From NCBI RefSeq assembly GCF_029952445.1, contig NZ_JAQPPK010000013.1, forward strand, positions 62,001-126,000: a DNA stretch of 64,000 bases, given 5' to 3'. Position numbers and translations under genes: made by a program. The DNA comes from Paenarthrobacter nitroguajacolicus (GTDB lineage: Bacteria; Actinomycetota; Actinomycetes; Actinomycetales; Micrococcaceae). Numbering within the stretch: position 1 is the stretch's first letter; each line of letters starts with the position of its first letter. Below are positions 1 through 9,061 of this stretch, piece by piece. The notes beneath the pieces were generated by a model. The model was not told the origin of the DNA, did no database searches, and worked only from the letters and a program-made list of their open reading frames with translations.

Positions 1-159
1 CGCCCTGGACAGGGCTTCGGCGACGGCGGCACCAATTCCGCCGCTGGCCCCTGTAATGAAGGCCGTCTTGCCCGACAGCAGCTGATGGTCATTGGTCTTA
101 GGCTCCGTTGGGGCTTGGTGCGGCGCACGGAAAGAGGAACCCGTCGCCTCAGAGCGCAT
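1..159 (-). CDS. SDR-family oxidoreductase, N-terminal part (cut by window edge)
   Basis: Only the first 53 residues lie in the window. After a leader of about 28 residues the translation reads SGKTAFITGASGGIGAAVAE, which carries the TGxxxGIG dinucleotide-binding motif of classical short-chain dehydrogenases. The ATG at 157-159 is the first in-frame start and overlaps the end of the upstream aldose-epimerase-like gene by 11 bases, so the two are probably translated together. The gene is the third of a minus-strand run (aldolase, epimerase, SDR). Substrate cannot be judged from this fragment; oxidation or reduction of a sugar intermediate is an inference from context. Confidence 0.8.
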   Translation of the reverse strand, partial: MRSEATGSSFRAPHQAPTEPKTNDHQLLSGKTAFITGASGGIGAAVAEALSRA

Positions 160-1054
160 GGATGCTCCATTGCGAGGTGTGGGCCTTACCGGGCAGCAGC
201 ACCACCAGGTCCTCGCCTGAATTGAACGCGTTTGGAGGGCAAGTCATCGGTTCCACAGCCAAACCAATCCGGTGCCGTTCCGGGATGACATGGTCCGCGG
301 TGTGGATCTGGACCCATGGGCAAGACTTTCCCCACGTCATCGCGACTCCAGTGCCGGCCGGATCCCAAACCCTTATCCGGCTGCCTCCCTCAGCAGTGAT
401 ATTGAGATCTGTAAAGGCGTGGTCGATGGCTGTCCTTCCCAACTGCCGTGACTGGCGGTAATCGAATGCGGTGCCGTCAACTGACATGCGCTGGATCGGG
501 ATGAGCCTATCCGGGGTGACGTCCAGAAATGTTGCTGCAGCCAGCTCCAAGTGCCAGTCGTCAAGGGGTGAGCGTCCGGCAACCAAGTATGGGTGCGGGC
601 AAGTCCCATAAGGTGCCGGCTTCCCGCCAACGTTGGTGGCGGTAATGACGGTATGAAATCCGGCCTCGTCCGCCGTGTAGGCAACATCGAGTACCAACTC
701 GAAGGGATATCCCTGGCTCTTAGCCAAGATGCACCGCAGCCTGATACTCGCCTCGTCATGGTGGTAAACGGACCATGGAACGTGTGACACCAGACCATGC
801 AGTGCCGCCGCCCTGGAGGGCTCGTTAATTGGCACTGTCCGTTCAACGCCATCGAAGCTGTAACGTCCATCCGGAATGCGGTTGGGCCAAGGGGCAACAA
901 TGGCACCTCGGTAGTCAGGCATCGGCTCACCGGAAGCGAACGGAACGATCAGGTCACGGCCCTCGTGGGTGAGCATGCGAACTGCAGCTCCCTCGGGCAC
1001 TATGACGGCGCTGTATCCCCCCGATGAAATTCCGTAATCACGATGCGCACTCAT
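149..1054 (-). CDS. Aldose 1-epimerase family protein
   Basis: A 301-residue galactose-mutarotase-fold protein. Landmarks are PWPNRI (about 55-60), the LHGLV histidine (H86), CPHPYL with a second conserved histidine (H154), D211 in DHAF, and the C-terminal AVEPMTCPPNAFNSGEDL block with the probable catalytic E268. The family interconverts anomers of free or phosphorylated sugars. The start overlaps the aldolase stop (ATGA at 1051-1054), showing tight coupling. No signal peptide is seen, so it should be cytosolic and act on the imported or phosphorylated sugar of this locus. Exact substrate unknown. Confidence 0.85.
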   Translation of the reverse strand: MSAHRDYGISSGGYSAVIVPEGAAVRMLTHEGRDLIVPFASGEPMPDYRGAIVAPWPNRIPDGRYSFDGVERTVPINEPSRAAALHGLVSHVPWSVYHHDEASIRLRCILAKSQGYPFELVLDVAYTADEAGFHTVITATNVGGKPAPYGTCPHPYLVAGRSPLDDWHLELAAATFLDVTPDRLIPIQRMSVDGTAFDYRQSRQLGRTAIDHAFTDLNITAEGGSRIRVWDPAGTGVAMTWGKSCPWVQIHTADHVIPERHRIGLAVEPMTCPPNAFNSGEDLVVLLPGKAHTSQWSIHAL

Positions 1055-1902
1055 AGGACAGCGGCCCGGTGCGTGGAGACGACGCCCAGTAAGCGATTTA
1101 CGACTCGTGTAGTTTCCAGCCGCGCTGGAGCAAGGTACCGGCGGGGATCCACTACATCCGTCCCGGTCAGGGCAGACCGGATTGCGCCCGTAAAGGCGAT
1201 GTTGAGAATGGTGCCCAAGTTTATCTTCACCATCCCTGACTCCACAGCCATTGCCAGTTCATCCTCCGGCACCCCCGAGGAGCCGTGCAGCACCAGCGGC
1301 ACTGCCACTTCTGCCTTGATCCGGGCTATGAGTTCGTGGTCCAGCCGCGCTGTCCGCGCCGTCATGGCATGGGAGCTGCCGACAGCGACGGCAAGCGAGT
1401 CAACTCCAGTCGCCGCGGCGAAGCTGGCTGCTTCAGCGGGATCAGTGCGTACTCCCGGCGCGTGCGCACCCTCTTTTCCGCCGATTTCTCCAAGTTCTGC
1501 TTCGACATGCCATCCGCGGGCCTGGGCCCAACGGGTGGCACGGCGTGTGGCTGCGACGTTGTCCTCGTACCCCAGCCGGGAGGCGTCCACCATGACGGAC
1601 GTGATTGGACTTGAGGCCGCCTGCGTGAGGATCTCTTGGTCCTCAATGTGATCCAGGTGCATGGAAACCCGTCCTGTCGAGGACTCAGCCAGTGCCGCAA
1701 GTCCTCTTAGCAGTGGCGTAAGCCGGCCGCCATGGAACTTGATGCAGTTCTCGCTGATCTGCATCACCGCCGGCAACCCGGTATCTTCGACGGCCTCAAT
1801 GATGGCTTCCCCATGCTCAAGGCTGATGACGTTGAAGGCCGCCAGGCCGACGCCCCTTTCGACCGCATCGCTCATGAGCTCACCAGTATGCGCCAGTGCC
1901 AT
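1051..1902 (-). CDS. Class II fructose/tagatose-bisphosphate aldolase family
   Basis: A 283-residue class II (zinc) aldolase. Visible active-site elements are HLDH (residues 82-85, catalytic Asp84 and metal His85), His179 in GSSHAM, and LHGSSG with His206 as further metal ligands. The reading frame stays open upstream, but the ATG at 1900-1902 is preceded by a GGAGGT ribosome site about five bases away and starts the conserved fold, so it is preferred. The enzyme would split a ketose 1,6-bisphosphate (or a ketose phosphate) into DHAP and an aldehyde. It is first in the minus-strand run and diverges from the FGGY kinase. Whether it prefers fructose, tagatose or another epimer cannot be read from the sequence. 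Confidence 0.87.
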   Translation of the reverse strand: MALAHTGELMSDAVERGVGLAAFNVISLEHGEAIIEAVEDTGLPAVMQISENCIKFHGGRLTPLLRGLAALAESSTGRVSMHLDHIEDQEILTQAASSPITSVMVDASRLGYEDNVAATRRATRWAQARGWHVEAELGEIGGKEGAHAPGVRTDPAEAASFAAATGVDSLAVAVGSSHAMTARTARLDHELIARIKAEVAVPLVLHGSSGVPEDELAMAVESGMVKINLGTILNIAFTGAIRSALTGTDVVDPRRYLAPARLETTRVVNRLLGVVSTHRAAVL

Positions 1903-1966
1903 TTGACCTCCCGTTGCTTTTGGTTGGAGCTGTTCACGTCTTGAATCAAGCAATCTGAATGTGAGC

Positions 1967-2013
1967 TTGACAACACCTCCAATGAAAAACAACAATATCC
2001 AATAACTTCCAAT
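1967..2013. promoter_or_regulatory. Divergent promoter/operator with phased TCCAAT direct repeats
   Basis: The gap between the aldolase (minus) and the FGGY kinase (plus) holds a consensus -35 box TTGACA at 1967-1972 on the plus strand and three copies of TCCAAT at 1978, 1998 and 2008. The spacings are 20 and 10 bases, whole helical turns, so all copies face the same side of the DNA. A weak -10 candidate (AACAAT, 1991-1996) lies 18 bases after the -35 box. DeoR-family repressors often bind direct repeats, and a deoR gene lies in the adjoining operon, so this is the likely operator (inference). Confidence 0.5.
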
Positions 2014-2036
2014 CAACCAACAGTCAGGACGCAAAG

Positions 2037-3413
2037 GTGCTTCTCGTAGGACTCGACATCGGCACGACGGCGGTCAAGGCCGTCGTCTTCGACGAGGACG
2101 GCACTGCCCTCGCCGAGGGACGGTCCGCGACTCCTTGGTCCTTCTCGAACGAGGGGACTCAACTGGAAGCCAGCGAGCTTCTCACGGCCGCTTCCGCGGC
2201 CCTGACCAAGGCTCTGTCCGCATCCCCGAGCGGTGCAGTCGCATCCATAGGCATCACCAGCATGGGTGAATCCGGCGTGCTGATCGGCCGGGATGGCCAA
2301 GCCTTGGGACCAGTTATCGCTTGGCATGACCGGCGGGATCTTGCCGAACTGGAAAACCTGCGCTCGGCAATCGCGGAGGACCTCTTTGCCTCCCGTACGG
2401 GCCTGCCACTGCGCGAGCAATGGTCCCTGACCAAGCACCGCTGGCTCCTGACCCACGTGCCGGAGACCCGGCGGGCCATGCTGCGTCTTAACATCGCGGA
2501 GTGGATGGCCTTCGCACTGGGAGGGGCTCCCGTCTCTGAACTCTCCTTGGCCTCCCGCACAGGCTGGATGGATCTCACTTCCCGCAACTGGTGGAGCGAA
2601 ACCCTGGAATGGGCAGGGGTCGCTCAGGCTCTGATGCCCGAACATGCGGTGGCAGGGACCAACATCGGTACAGTGAGCGCCGGGGCGGGAATAAGCCGCC
2701 TCGCCGGAGCAGCAATCACAGTGGCGGGCCACGACCACCAAGCAGCCGTCGTTGGAGCGGGGGCCTACCTCCCCGGTGATGTCCTTGACTCCTGCGGAAC
2801 CGCCGAAGCCCTGGTGCGGATCATTGACCCGGCCGTTTCCGAATCTGCGATGCTGGAGCTGACATCCGCCGGAATTACTGCGGGCTGGTCCGTCATCGAT
2901 CAGAAGTGGACACTCCTGGGCGGAACCCAGGCCGGGCTGGTCCTCCGGAACGCCTTGAACATGCTTGGCCTGGACACCGCGGACATCGCCCGCCTTGACG
3001 CTGAGGCCTCCCATAGCGCCAGTCCCCTTTACGCCACGATCCACGCCGGGCAAGAACTCTTGCTCCACGGCTCCACGAATTCAAACAACCAGGCAGACAT
3101 TTGGCGCGCTGCCCTGGGCGCCGTGACCCAACAGGCCCTGGACGTCCACTCCCGGATGACCCGGGCCGCCGGTACCCCCTCCCGGATGGTGGTCACGGGC
3201 GGCTGGTCCCTCAGCAGGGGACTCCTGGAGAACAAGGAAAAGGTGTTCGGCCCGCTGACGGTCTCGCCCGCCAAAGAAGCCGGAGCGCGGGGAGCGGCGC
3301 TTTTCGGAGGCCTCGCGGCCGGCATCTACCGATCCGTTGAAGAATTTCCGTCGGGCACAAGTCAGCACGCCCCTTCCCATACCGCCCACCAAAAAGAAGG
3401 GGCCGTGCAATGA
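2037..3413 (+). CDS. FGGY-family carbohydrate kinase
   Basis: A 458-residue kinase beginning with GTG at 2037. The N-terminal phosphate loop LVGLDIGTTAVKAVVFDEDG and the C-terminal VVTGGWSLSRG adenosine-binding segment are typical of the FGGY family (xylulokinase, gluconokinase, ribulokinase, erythritol kinase). A GHDHQAAVVGAG block sits near residue 230. Length is slightly below the usual 480-510. It phosphorylates an imported sugar, ketose or polyol with ATP; the family does not allow a firm substrate call. The stop overlaps the deoR start by four bases (ATGA). No strong ribosome site precedes the GTG, so the start is a little uncertain. Confidence 0.87.
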   Translation: MLLVGLDIGTTAVKAVVFDEDGTALAEGRSATPWSFSNEGTQLEASELLTAASAALTKALSASPSGAVASIGITSMGESGVLIGRDGQALGPVIAWHDRRDLAELENLRSAIAEDLFASRTGLPLREQWSLTKHRWLLTHVPETRRAMLRLNIAEWMAFALGGAPVSELSLASRTGWMDLTSRNWWSETLEWAGVAQALMPEHAVAGTNIGTVSAGAGISRLAGAAITVAGHDHQAAVVGAGAYLPGDVLDSCGTAEALVRIIDPAVSESAMLELTSAGITAGWSVIDQKWTLLGGTQAGLVLRNALNMLGLDTADIARLDAEASHSASPLYATIHAGQELLLHGSTNSNNQADIWRAALGAVTQQALDVHSRMTRAAGTPSRMVVTGGWSLSRGLLENKEKVFGPLTVSPAKEAGARGAALFGGLAAGIYRSVEEFPSGTSQHAPSHTAHQKEGAVQ

Positions 3414-4216
3414 ACCCCTCCCCGGACCGCAATCAGGCCCGCTCGGATTCCCGCGTTCCTTTCCCGGAGCAGCGGCGCGGGCTCATCCTTGAGCGCCTCC
3501 GCACTGAAGGCCGCGCCGACGCGGCCGCCATCTCAGAGGAACTCGGCGTCACCGGTGAAACCTTGCGCAAGGACCTCATGGCCCTGGAGCAACTGGGCCT
3601 CCTGCGCCGGGTTCATGGCGGAGCCGTGCCAGTGGGACGACTGACCTACGAGCCGGCGGTATCGACGCGGACAGGCTTCCGTGACGAAAAGACCCGCATC
3701 GCCAAGGCGGCACTGCGACACCTGCCCAGCGGCGGTTCGTTGCTGCTCGACGCCGGATCCACAACAGGCAGGCTGGCCGCCATGTTTCCGTATGACAAGG
3801 AGTTGACCGTGTATACAAACACGCTCAGTATCGCCACCAGCCTTCTGGACCGACCGCTGCTCACGGTTCATACGCTCGGTGGCCGGGTCCGGCCGCTCAC
3901 GGAGGCCGAAGTGGATGACTGGGCGTCCCGGTCGCTTGCCGAAATAAACGTCGATGTTGCCTTCCTCGGAGCGAACGCCATTTCGGTGGACCGGGGCCTC
4001 ACTACCCCCGATCCTGCGGAAGCCGCAGTGAAAAGGCTCATGCTGCAGAGCGCCAGGCGGCGCATCCTCCTGGCCGATCACAGCAAATTCGGGTGCGTGA
4101 GCAACTGCAAACACGCAGACCTGGCTGACATCGACATCATCATCACCGACTCGGACCTTGACGACCGGGAGCTCAAAGCCATCCAGGCTGCAGGAGTGGA
4201 GGTGGAACTGGCATGA
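3410..4216 (+). CDS. DeoR/GlpR-type transcriptional repressor (copy 1)
   Basis: 268 residues. An N-terminal winged helix-turn-helix (about 21-76; EQRRGLILERLRTEGRAD, then ISEELGVTGETLRKDL and LRRVHGGAV) is followed by a DeoR effector domain (about 85-250) that normally senses a sugar phosphate. It overlaps both neighbours (ATGA at 3410-3413 and 4213-4216), so it is co-transcribed with the two kinases whose phosphorylated products could be its inducers. The likely target is the TCCAAT-repeat region upstream of 2037. A near-identical paralogue lies at 15943-16749; by eye the two align without gaps through most of their length. Confidence 0.9.
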   Translation: MNPSPDRNQARSDSRVPFPEQRRGLILERLRTEGRADAAAISEELGVTGETLRKDLMALEQLGLLRRVHGGAVPVGRLTYEPAVSTRTGFRDEKTRIAKAALRHLPSGGSLLLDAGSTTGRLAAMFPYDKELTVYTNTLSIATSLLDRPLLTVHTLGGRVRPLTEAEVDDWASRSLAEINVDVAFLGANAISVDRGLTTPDPAEAAVKRLMLQSARRRILLADHSKFGCVSNCKHADLADIDIIITDSDLDDRELKAIQAAGVEVELA

Positions 4217-5184
4217 TCGTGACCGTTTCACCGAATCCGAGCCTTGACCGCACCATGTCCATTGACCGGCTGGGCCACGGAGATGTTGTCCGTAGTCCCC
4301 GGAGTTACAACGAACCCAGCGGCAAAGGCGTCAACGTCGCCGTCGCGCTGCATGCGAACGCCATCGACGTCGTCACCGTCCTGCCCGCCGGCGGCTTTAA
4401 CGGGGTGCAAGTTACCGGCATGCTTGCCGAACTGGGCGTCCCCCACATCGCGGTGCCGATCGCGGAGGAGATCCGAAGCAATGTCAGCCTGGTGGAACCT
4501 GACGCGACCGTCACCAAGATCAACGAGGTAGGCCCCACCTTGGACACTGCGGAGGCCACGTCCCTTGTCCGGGAAGCCTTGGGGCAGGTCAAGGCTCATG
4601 ACTGGCTCGTCCTTTGCGGGACGCTGCCGGAGGGCCCGGTGGAACGGTTGTACATCGACCTCGTGAAGGGGGCCCACGGACGGACCGCCCGGGTGGCCGT
4701 CGACACTTCGGGAGAACCCCTGCGGACCGTCCTCCCGTATGGGCCGGACCTGGTCAAACCCAATGCCGGTGAGCTCGCGGAACTCACCGGCCGGGCGTTG
4801 GAGACCTTGGGTGACGTCGTTGACGCCGCCCAGGAAATTCGACGCCGGGGAGCCCGGGCCGTTCTGGCCAGCCTCGGATCAGACGGAGCGATCCTCCTCG
4901 ACGATTCCGGATGCCTTTTCGGCCAGGCACAGGTTGACCGCGTCGTCAGCACCGTCGGCGCTGGGGATGCACTGCTTGCCGGCTTCCTCGCCGGCGGCGC
5001 AAACGGACGCCAAGCCCTTCACGAGGGATTGGCCTGGGCGGCGGCCGCCGTCCAAAACGAGGGCACTCTGTACCGCGGCTGCAAGCCGCAGATACGAGTG
5101 GACATCAGCGACGATCTCGACCGGAACCGAGCCCTCCAGGAACCCTGCACCGCAGCAGGCCTTCCGGCGGGGAGCATGGCCTAA
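4213..5184 (+). CDS. 1-phosphofructokinase-type (PfkB) hexose-phosphate kinase
   Basis: 323 residues of the ribokinase/PfkB superfamily, 1-phosphofructokinase/tagatose-6-phosphate kinase branch: N-terminal IVTVSPNPSLDRT, SGKGVNVAVAL (36-46), GTLPEGP (136-142), VKPNAGEL (181-188), and the anion hole with catalytic base VGAGDALLAGF (Asp252). It would phosphorylate a ketose phosphate to a ketose bisphosphate, the substrate of the divergent class II aldolase. Start ATG overlaps the deoR stop. Kinase plus kinase plus aldolase in one locus implies two successive phosphorylations before aldol cleavage. Confidence 0.88.
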   Translation: MIVTVSPNPSLDRTMSIDRLGHGDVVRSPRSYNEPSGKGVNVAVALHANAIDVVTVLPAGGFNGVQVTGMLAELGVPHIAVPIAEEIRSNVSLVEPDATVTKINEVGPTLDTAEATSLVREALGQVKAHDWLVLCGTLPEGPVERLYIDLVKGAHGRTARVAVDTSGEPLRTVLPYGPDLVKPNAGELAELTGRALETLGDVVDAAQEIRRRGARAVLASLGSDGAILLDDSGCLFGQAQVDRVVSTVGAGDALLAGFLAGGANGRQALHEGLAWAAAAVQNEGTLYRGCKPQIRVDISDDLDRNRALQEPCTAAGLPAGSMA

Positions 5185-5271
5185 GCCCCTCCTCCCCCCT
5201 GTCACCACACCTTAGCCTCGCGCTGCGAGGCCCATGCCTGGCTACACCCAACCCATTTTCGAAGGAGAACC

Positions 5272-6345
5272 ATGATTACCAAGCGAACAGCGCGGCTCGC
5301 ACTTGTCTCATCTCTCTCTGCTGCAACCCTGATCGGTCTCACGGCCTGTGGAGGCTCGGCACCGGCCAGCACGCCCTCAGAAGAGAAGGGCCTGATCGGC
5401 ATTTCCATGCGGTTTATCGCCGGAAACTCCTGGCTGAGCACCATGTCCGACGGCGCCGTGAAGTCCGGAACCGCCAAGGGCTGGACCATGGAAGCCGTCG
5501 ACGCCCAAGGCAGCGCCCAGACCCAGATCCAGCAAATGAGGACCTTCATCAACAAGGGCGCCAAGGCGATCATCATCGAACCGGTAGGCGACCGCAACGT
5601 TGCCAGCGGCATTGAAGCGGCGAAGGCCGCCGGCGTCCCTGTCATCGTGGTCAACGACCGTGTCTCGGAGGAACTCGCCAAAAAAGTGGCCTGCAACGTA
5701 CACGACGACGGCGAAGCGACCGCCGAGTTGGTGGGCGAGAAGGCCGCGGCAGCCGCCGTCGCCAAGAAGGGCGAAAACTCCACCATCAACCTCTACATCC
5801 AGGCCCTGTTCCCGCAGGAGCTCGTCACAGAAAGCCGCGAAAACGGCTTCATGGCCGGCTGGAACAAGTACATGGAGCAGCACCCGACGGTGAAAACCAA
5901 GCGAATCCCCAACAACTACGGGGAAGCGCTGCCGGACAAAACACTGACTGCGATGCGAAACGTGCTTTCAGGAAACCCCGACATCGATGTGGTGTTCAAC
6001 CAGACCGACGTCGTGATGCCGGCCGTGATCGAAGCTCTCAAGGGAGCAGGCCGCATGGACCAGAACGGCAAAACCGACGTCATCCTCGCCGGGTTCGACG
6101 GTGGAATGGACGTTATCAAATCGATGGCCAAGGATCCCGCCTCCCCCGTGGTTGCAGACGGCTTGAACCAGCCCGCGCTCCAGGCCGCGTACGCCGTGGA
6201 CGAAGCGATCGCCGCTGTGACCGGCGCCCCTACCGGCAAGTGTGAAGGCTCCCCCGCTACCCGGATTCTGCCCGCCTTGGCCGTCACCCCGGAGAACGCC
6301 GGGCAGTACATCAGCGACGACCTCGCCTTCGCCGGCGCCGAATAG
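5272..6345 (+). CDS. Sugar ABC transporter substrate-binding lipoprotein (RbsB-like)
   Basis: 357 residues with a lipoprotein signal: basic start MITKRTARLAL, hydrophobic stretch, then lipobox LTAC with Cys26 as the lipidated residue. The mature part is a Peripla_BP_4 (ribose/galactose-type) binding protein; the strings IEPVGDRNVASGIEAAKAAGVP and NDRV are typical of this fold. It should sit on the outer face of the membrane and hand a sugar to the permease encoded at 7922/7937-9061. The ATG has a good ribosome site (GAAGGAGAACC just upstream). An 87-base gap separates it from the PfkB gene, room for an extra promoter. Confidence 0.92.
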   Translation: MITKRTARLALVSSLSAATLIGLTACGGSAPASTPSEEKGLIGISMRFIAGNSWLSTMSDGAVKSGTAKGWTMEAVDAQGSAQTQIQQMRTFINKGAKAIIIEPVGDRNVASGIEAAKAAGVPVIVVNDRVSEELAKKVACNVHDDGEATAELVGEKAAAAAVAKKGENSTINLYIQALFPQELVTESRENGFMAGWNKYMEQHPTVKTKRIPNNYGEALPDKTLTAMRNVLSGNPDIDVVFNQTDVVMPAVIEALKGAGRMDQNGKTDVILAGFDGGMDVIKSMAKDPASPVVADGLNQPALQAAYAVDEAIAAVTGAPTGKCEGSPATRILPALAVTPENAGQYISDDLAFAGAE

Positions 6346-6358
6346 GCAGGACTTAATC

Positions 6359-7903
6359 ATGACTGCACCCGCTGGGCCGAAGTTGCGCCCACTGATCTCC
6401 GTATCGGGAGTGTCCAAGGCCTACCCGGGAACCCAGGCCCTGGCAGGCGTGGACCTCGAAGTCATGCCCGGGGAAATCCACGGAATCGCCGGACAGAACG
6501 GCGCCGGGAAATCCACCCTCGTGCGGATCCTCTCCGGGGTCGAGAAGCCTGATTCCGGCCGTGTCCTGATTGACGGGGAGTCCGTCACGCTGGATAACCC
6601 GCAGGCGGCCCAGCGGGCGCGGATCATGACCGTCCACCAGGAACTTAGCCTTGTCCCCCACCTCTCCGTCGCGGAAAACATCTACGTCGGAGAACTGCCC
6701 CGCACCACCGTAGGCACCGTCCACTGGTCCAAGGTCCGCAACCAGGCCCGGGAACAACTGCTGCGACTGGGGTTCAACATCGACGTCCGGGCCACCGTGG
6801 CGTCCCTGCCGATCGCCCACCGGCAGGCCGTGGAAATTGCCAAGGCCCTTACTCGGGATGCCCGGGTACTCATCCTCGATGAGCCCACTGCTACCCTGCC
6901 CAGACACGATGTAAACCAACTGTTCGACCTGCTGAACCAACTCAAGAAACTCGGCCTGGCCATCATCTATATCTCGCACCACTTCGACGAGATGTACGCG
7001 ATCTGCGACCGGATCTCCGTCTTTCGCGATGGCCAGCGCGTGGCGCTTCACGACAGCGACGAAAAGCAGCATGACGCCATCCTGCAGTCCATGCTCGGGG
7101 GAATCAGCCCTGAACGGTCAGCCAAGCTTCAGGTGGGACCAGGAGACCTGCCAAGGCTCGGCACTGGCCGGACCGCTGGCGAGGTAGCGCTGTCAGTACG
7201 CGGCCTCCGAGATGGCCACGACCTGCACGGTGTAGATCTGGACCTTCACAAAGGAGAGGTGCTCGGCATAGCAGGACTCTCCGGTAACGGCCAAAGCCAG
7301 CTTGCCGCCGCCCTGTTCGGTGCCGAGAAGTCCCAGCACGAGCACTTCCTGGTCAACGGGCGCGAGCGCCGCAGACAGGATCCGGCACATTCGATCGCCC
7401 TGGGCATCGGTCTCCTCCCCGAGGAACGCAAGACGCAGGGGCTGATCCTTGGCATGTCCATCACCCGCAACATCACCATGGCCTCTCTGCCGCGATTCTC
7501 ACCCGGATACTTCCTCAGCAAGAGCAAAGAACATGAAGCGGCCGTAACCATGCGTGACGCCCTGGCGATCAAGACCGCACACGTCGGCGAAGCAGTGGGG
7601 AATCTCAGCGGCGGCAACCAGCAAAAGGTCGCGCTTGCGAAATGGCTGGTCAGCGGCGTCAGCACACTGATCATCGTCGAACCCACCCGGGGCGTGGACG
7701 TCGGGGCAAAACTCGAAATCTACGAACTCATCCGCACATTTTCTGACCAGGGCGGGAGCATCATCCTGATCACGTCCGAAATCGACGAGGCACTGATGTG
7801 TGACCGGGTGCTCATCCTCAGTCGGGGCCGGACCGTCGGCACCGTAAGCCGCAGCGAAATCGAGCAGCGCGGGGAGGCCGCGATCCTCGACCGCTTCAAC
7901 TGA
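6359..7903 (+). CDS. Sugar ABC transporter ATPase with two ABC domains (RbsA/MglA-like)
   Basis: 514 residues. Domain 1 has a full P-loop GQNGAGKST (45-53) and Walker B LILDEPTATLP (Asp174), but its signature region (SLPIAHRQAVEIA) is degenerate. Domain 2 has a P-loop lacking the Lys (GLSGNGQSQ, 306-314), an intact signature LSGGNQQ (416-422) and IIVEPTRG with the catalytic Glu441. This asymmetry is normal for RbsA-type ATPases and implies one working hydrolysis site. The ATG at 6359 is 13 bases after the binding-protein stop; the open frame upstream is only the shadow of that gene's 3' end. Confidence 0.92.
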   Translation: MTAPAGPKLRPLISVSGVSKAYPGTQALAGVDLEVMPGEIHGIAGQNGAGKSTLVRILSGVEKPDSGRVLIDGESVTLDNPQAAQRARIMTVHQELSLVPHLSVAENIYVGELPRTTVGTVHWSKVRNQAREQLLRLGFNIDVRATVASLPIAHRQAVEIAKALTRDARVLILDEPTATLPRHDVNQLFDLLNQLKKLGLAIIYISHHFDEMYAICDRISVFRDGQRVALHDSDEKQHDAILQSMLGGISPERSAKLQVGPGDLPRLGTGRTAGEVALSVRGLRDGHDLHGVDLDLHKGEVLGIAGLSGNGQSQLAAALFGAEKSQHEHFLVNGRERRRQDPAHSIALGIGLLPEERKTQGLILGMSITRNITMASLPRFSPGYFLSKSKEHEAAVTMRDALAIKTAHVGEAVGNLSGGNQQKVALAKWLVSGVSTLIIVEPTRGVDVGAKLEIYELIRTFSDQGGSIILITSEIDEALMCDRVLILSRGRTVGTVSRSEIEQRGEAAILDRFN

Positions 7904-7936
7904 CATACCGCAAACCAAACAATGGAGTTCAAACCC

Positions 7937-9061
7937 GTGGCTACCAATACCACTCCCCCGCCGACAGCACGGAAACCGTTCCAGAGTCTGCCGGGCACCA
8001 TTACCTCGCTCCGCACGTTCGTCTCTTCGCTCGGCTCCAAGGGATACCTGCTGGCCGTGGGCGCCATCGTCCTTCTGGTCGGTAGCGCCCTCTCCCAGCA
8101 CTTCATGACCTCACGGAACCTCATATCGGTCCTGATCACCGCTTCTGTGGTGTCCATCCTTGCCGTCGGACAGTACCTCGTCATTGTCACCGGTGGCATC
8201 GACCTCTCGGTAGGCGCTGTTGCGGCGGTGTCATCGGTGATAGTCGGTCTGGCCCTTCAACAGGGCACACCTTGGCCAGTCGCCCTCCTCCTGGCGCTCC
8301 TCACTGCCGGGCTGATCGGAATATTCAATGGCCTCATGATCGTCTACGGCGGCATCACGCCATTCATCGTCACGCTTGCAATGATGAGCATCGCCAGGGG
8401 CGTGGCCTACATGCTCCAGACGGGCAGGCAGGTAGCCATCGAAGACCAAGGTTTTCTCGCGGCCTTCACCGCCAACCTCGGCCCGATGCCCGCACCGGTC
8501 ATGATCGCCCTGTTGGTGACCATCGTCTTCGCGGTGGTCATGGCCCAGACACGCTTCGGTCGAAGGCTGTTCGCCTTGGGTGGGAACGCAGAAGCGGCCC
8601 GGCTGTCCGGGCTTCCCATCAAGCGGGACATCATCGGCGCTTACTGCCTGTCCTCCCTTCTGGCCGGTCTGGGCGGCGTGATGATCGCCGCTCAGCTCAC
8701 CGAGGGGAGCGCCATCATCGGTGAGGGCTACGAGCTCAACGCAATTGCCGCCGTCGTGGTTGGCGGTGCCTCACTCTTCGGCGGTACCGGCGACCCTATT
8801 AGCGCCGTCCTGGGAGGCCTGATCATTGCGGTGATCCTGAACATCATGGACCTGCTGGGCATCCAGGCCCAGCCCCAACTGATCGTCAAGGGCGCTGTAA
8901 TCCTCCTGGCGGTCCTGTTTACCAGTGGGGTGGGTAACAAACTGCCCGGGGCCCTACGAAAAGTTCTCTTCCAGCAGCGCTACACAGGCCTGCCCGCACA
9001 TGAAACACCGGCAGGCGCTGAGACTGCAAACCAGAAGGAGGACGCGAATGCCCGCCGCTAA
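7937..9061 (+). CDS. Sugar ABC transporter permease (RbsC-like)
   Basis: Membrane permease of the BPD_transp_2 family, with about eight to ten hydrophobic segments, the GGIDLSVGAVAA motif and the cytoplasmic EAARLSGLPI coupling loop. An ATG at 7922 is also in frame, giving 379 residues, but it has no ribosome site. The in-frame GTG at 7937 lies nine bases after GGAG (7924-7927) and gives 374 residues, so GTG is preferred. It completes the RbsB-RbsA-RbsC import set. Its 3' end overlaps the next gene by 14 bases. Confidence 0.9.
   Translation: MATNTTPPPTARKPFQSLPGTITSLRTFVSSLGSKGYLLAVGAIVLLVGSALSQHFMTSRNLISVLITASVVSILAVGQYLVIVTGGIDLSVGAVAAVSSVIVGLALQQGTPWPVALLLALLTAGLIGIFNGLMIVYGGITPFIVTLAMMSIARGVAYMLQTGRQVAIEDQGFLAAFTANLGPMPAPVMIALLVTIVFAVVMAQTRFGRRLFALGGNAEAARLSGLPIKRDIIGAYCLSSLLAGLGGVMIAAQLTEGSAIIGEGYELNAIAAVVVGGASLFGGTGDPISAVLGGLIIAVILNIMDLLGIQAQPQLIVKGAVILLAVLFTSGVGNKLPGALRKVLFQQRYTGLPAHETPAGAETANQKEDANARR

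Noticed and set aside
1903..2034. An N-terminal 44-residue extension of the aldolase
   Set aside because: It would run through the divergent promoter, and the ATG at 1902 has a GGAGGT site.
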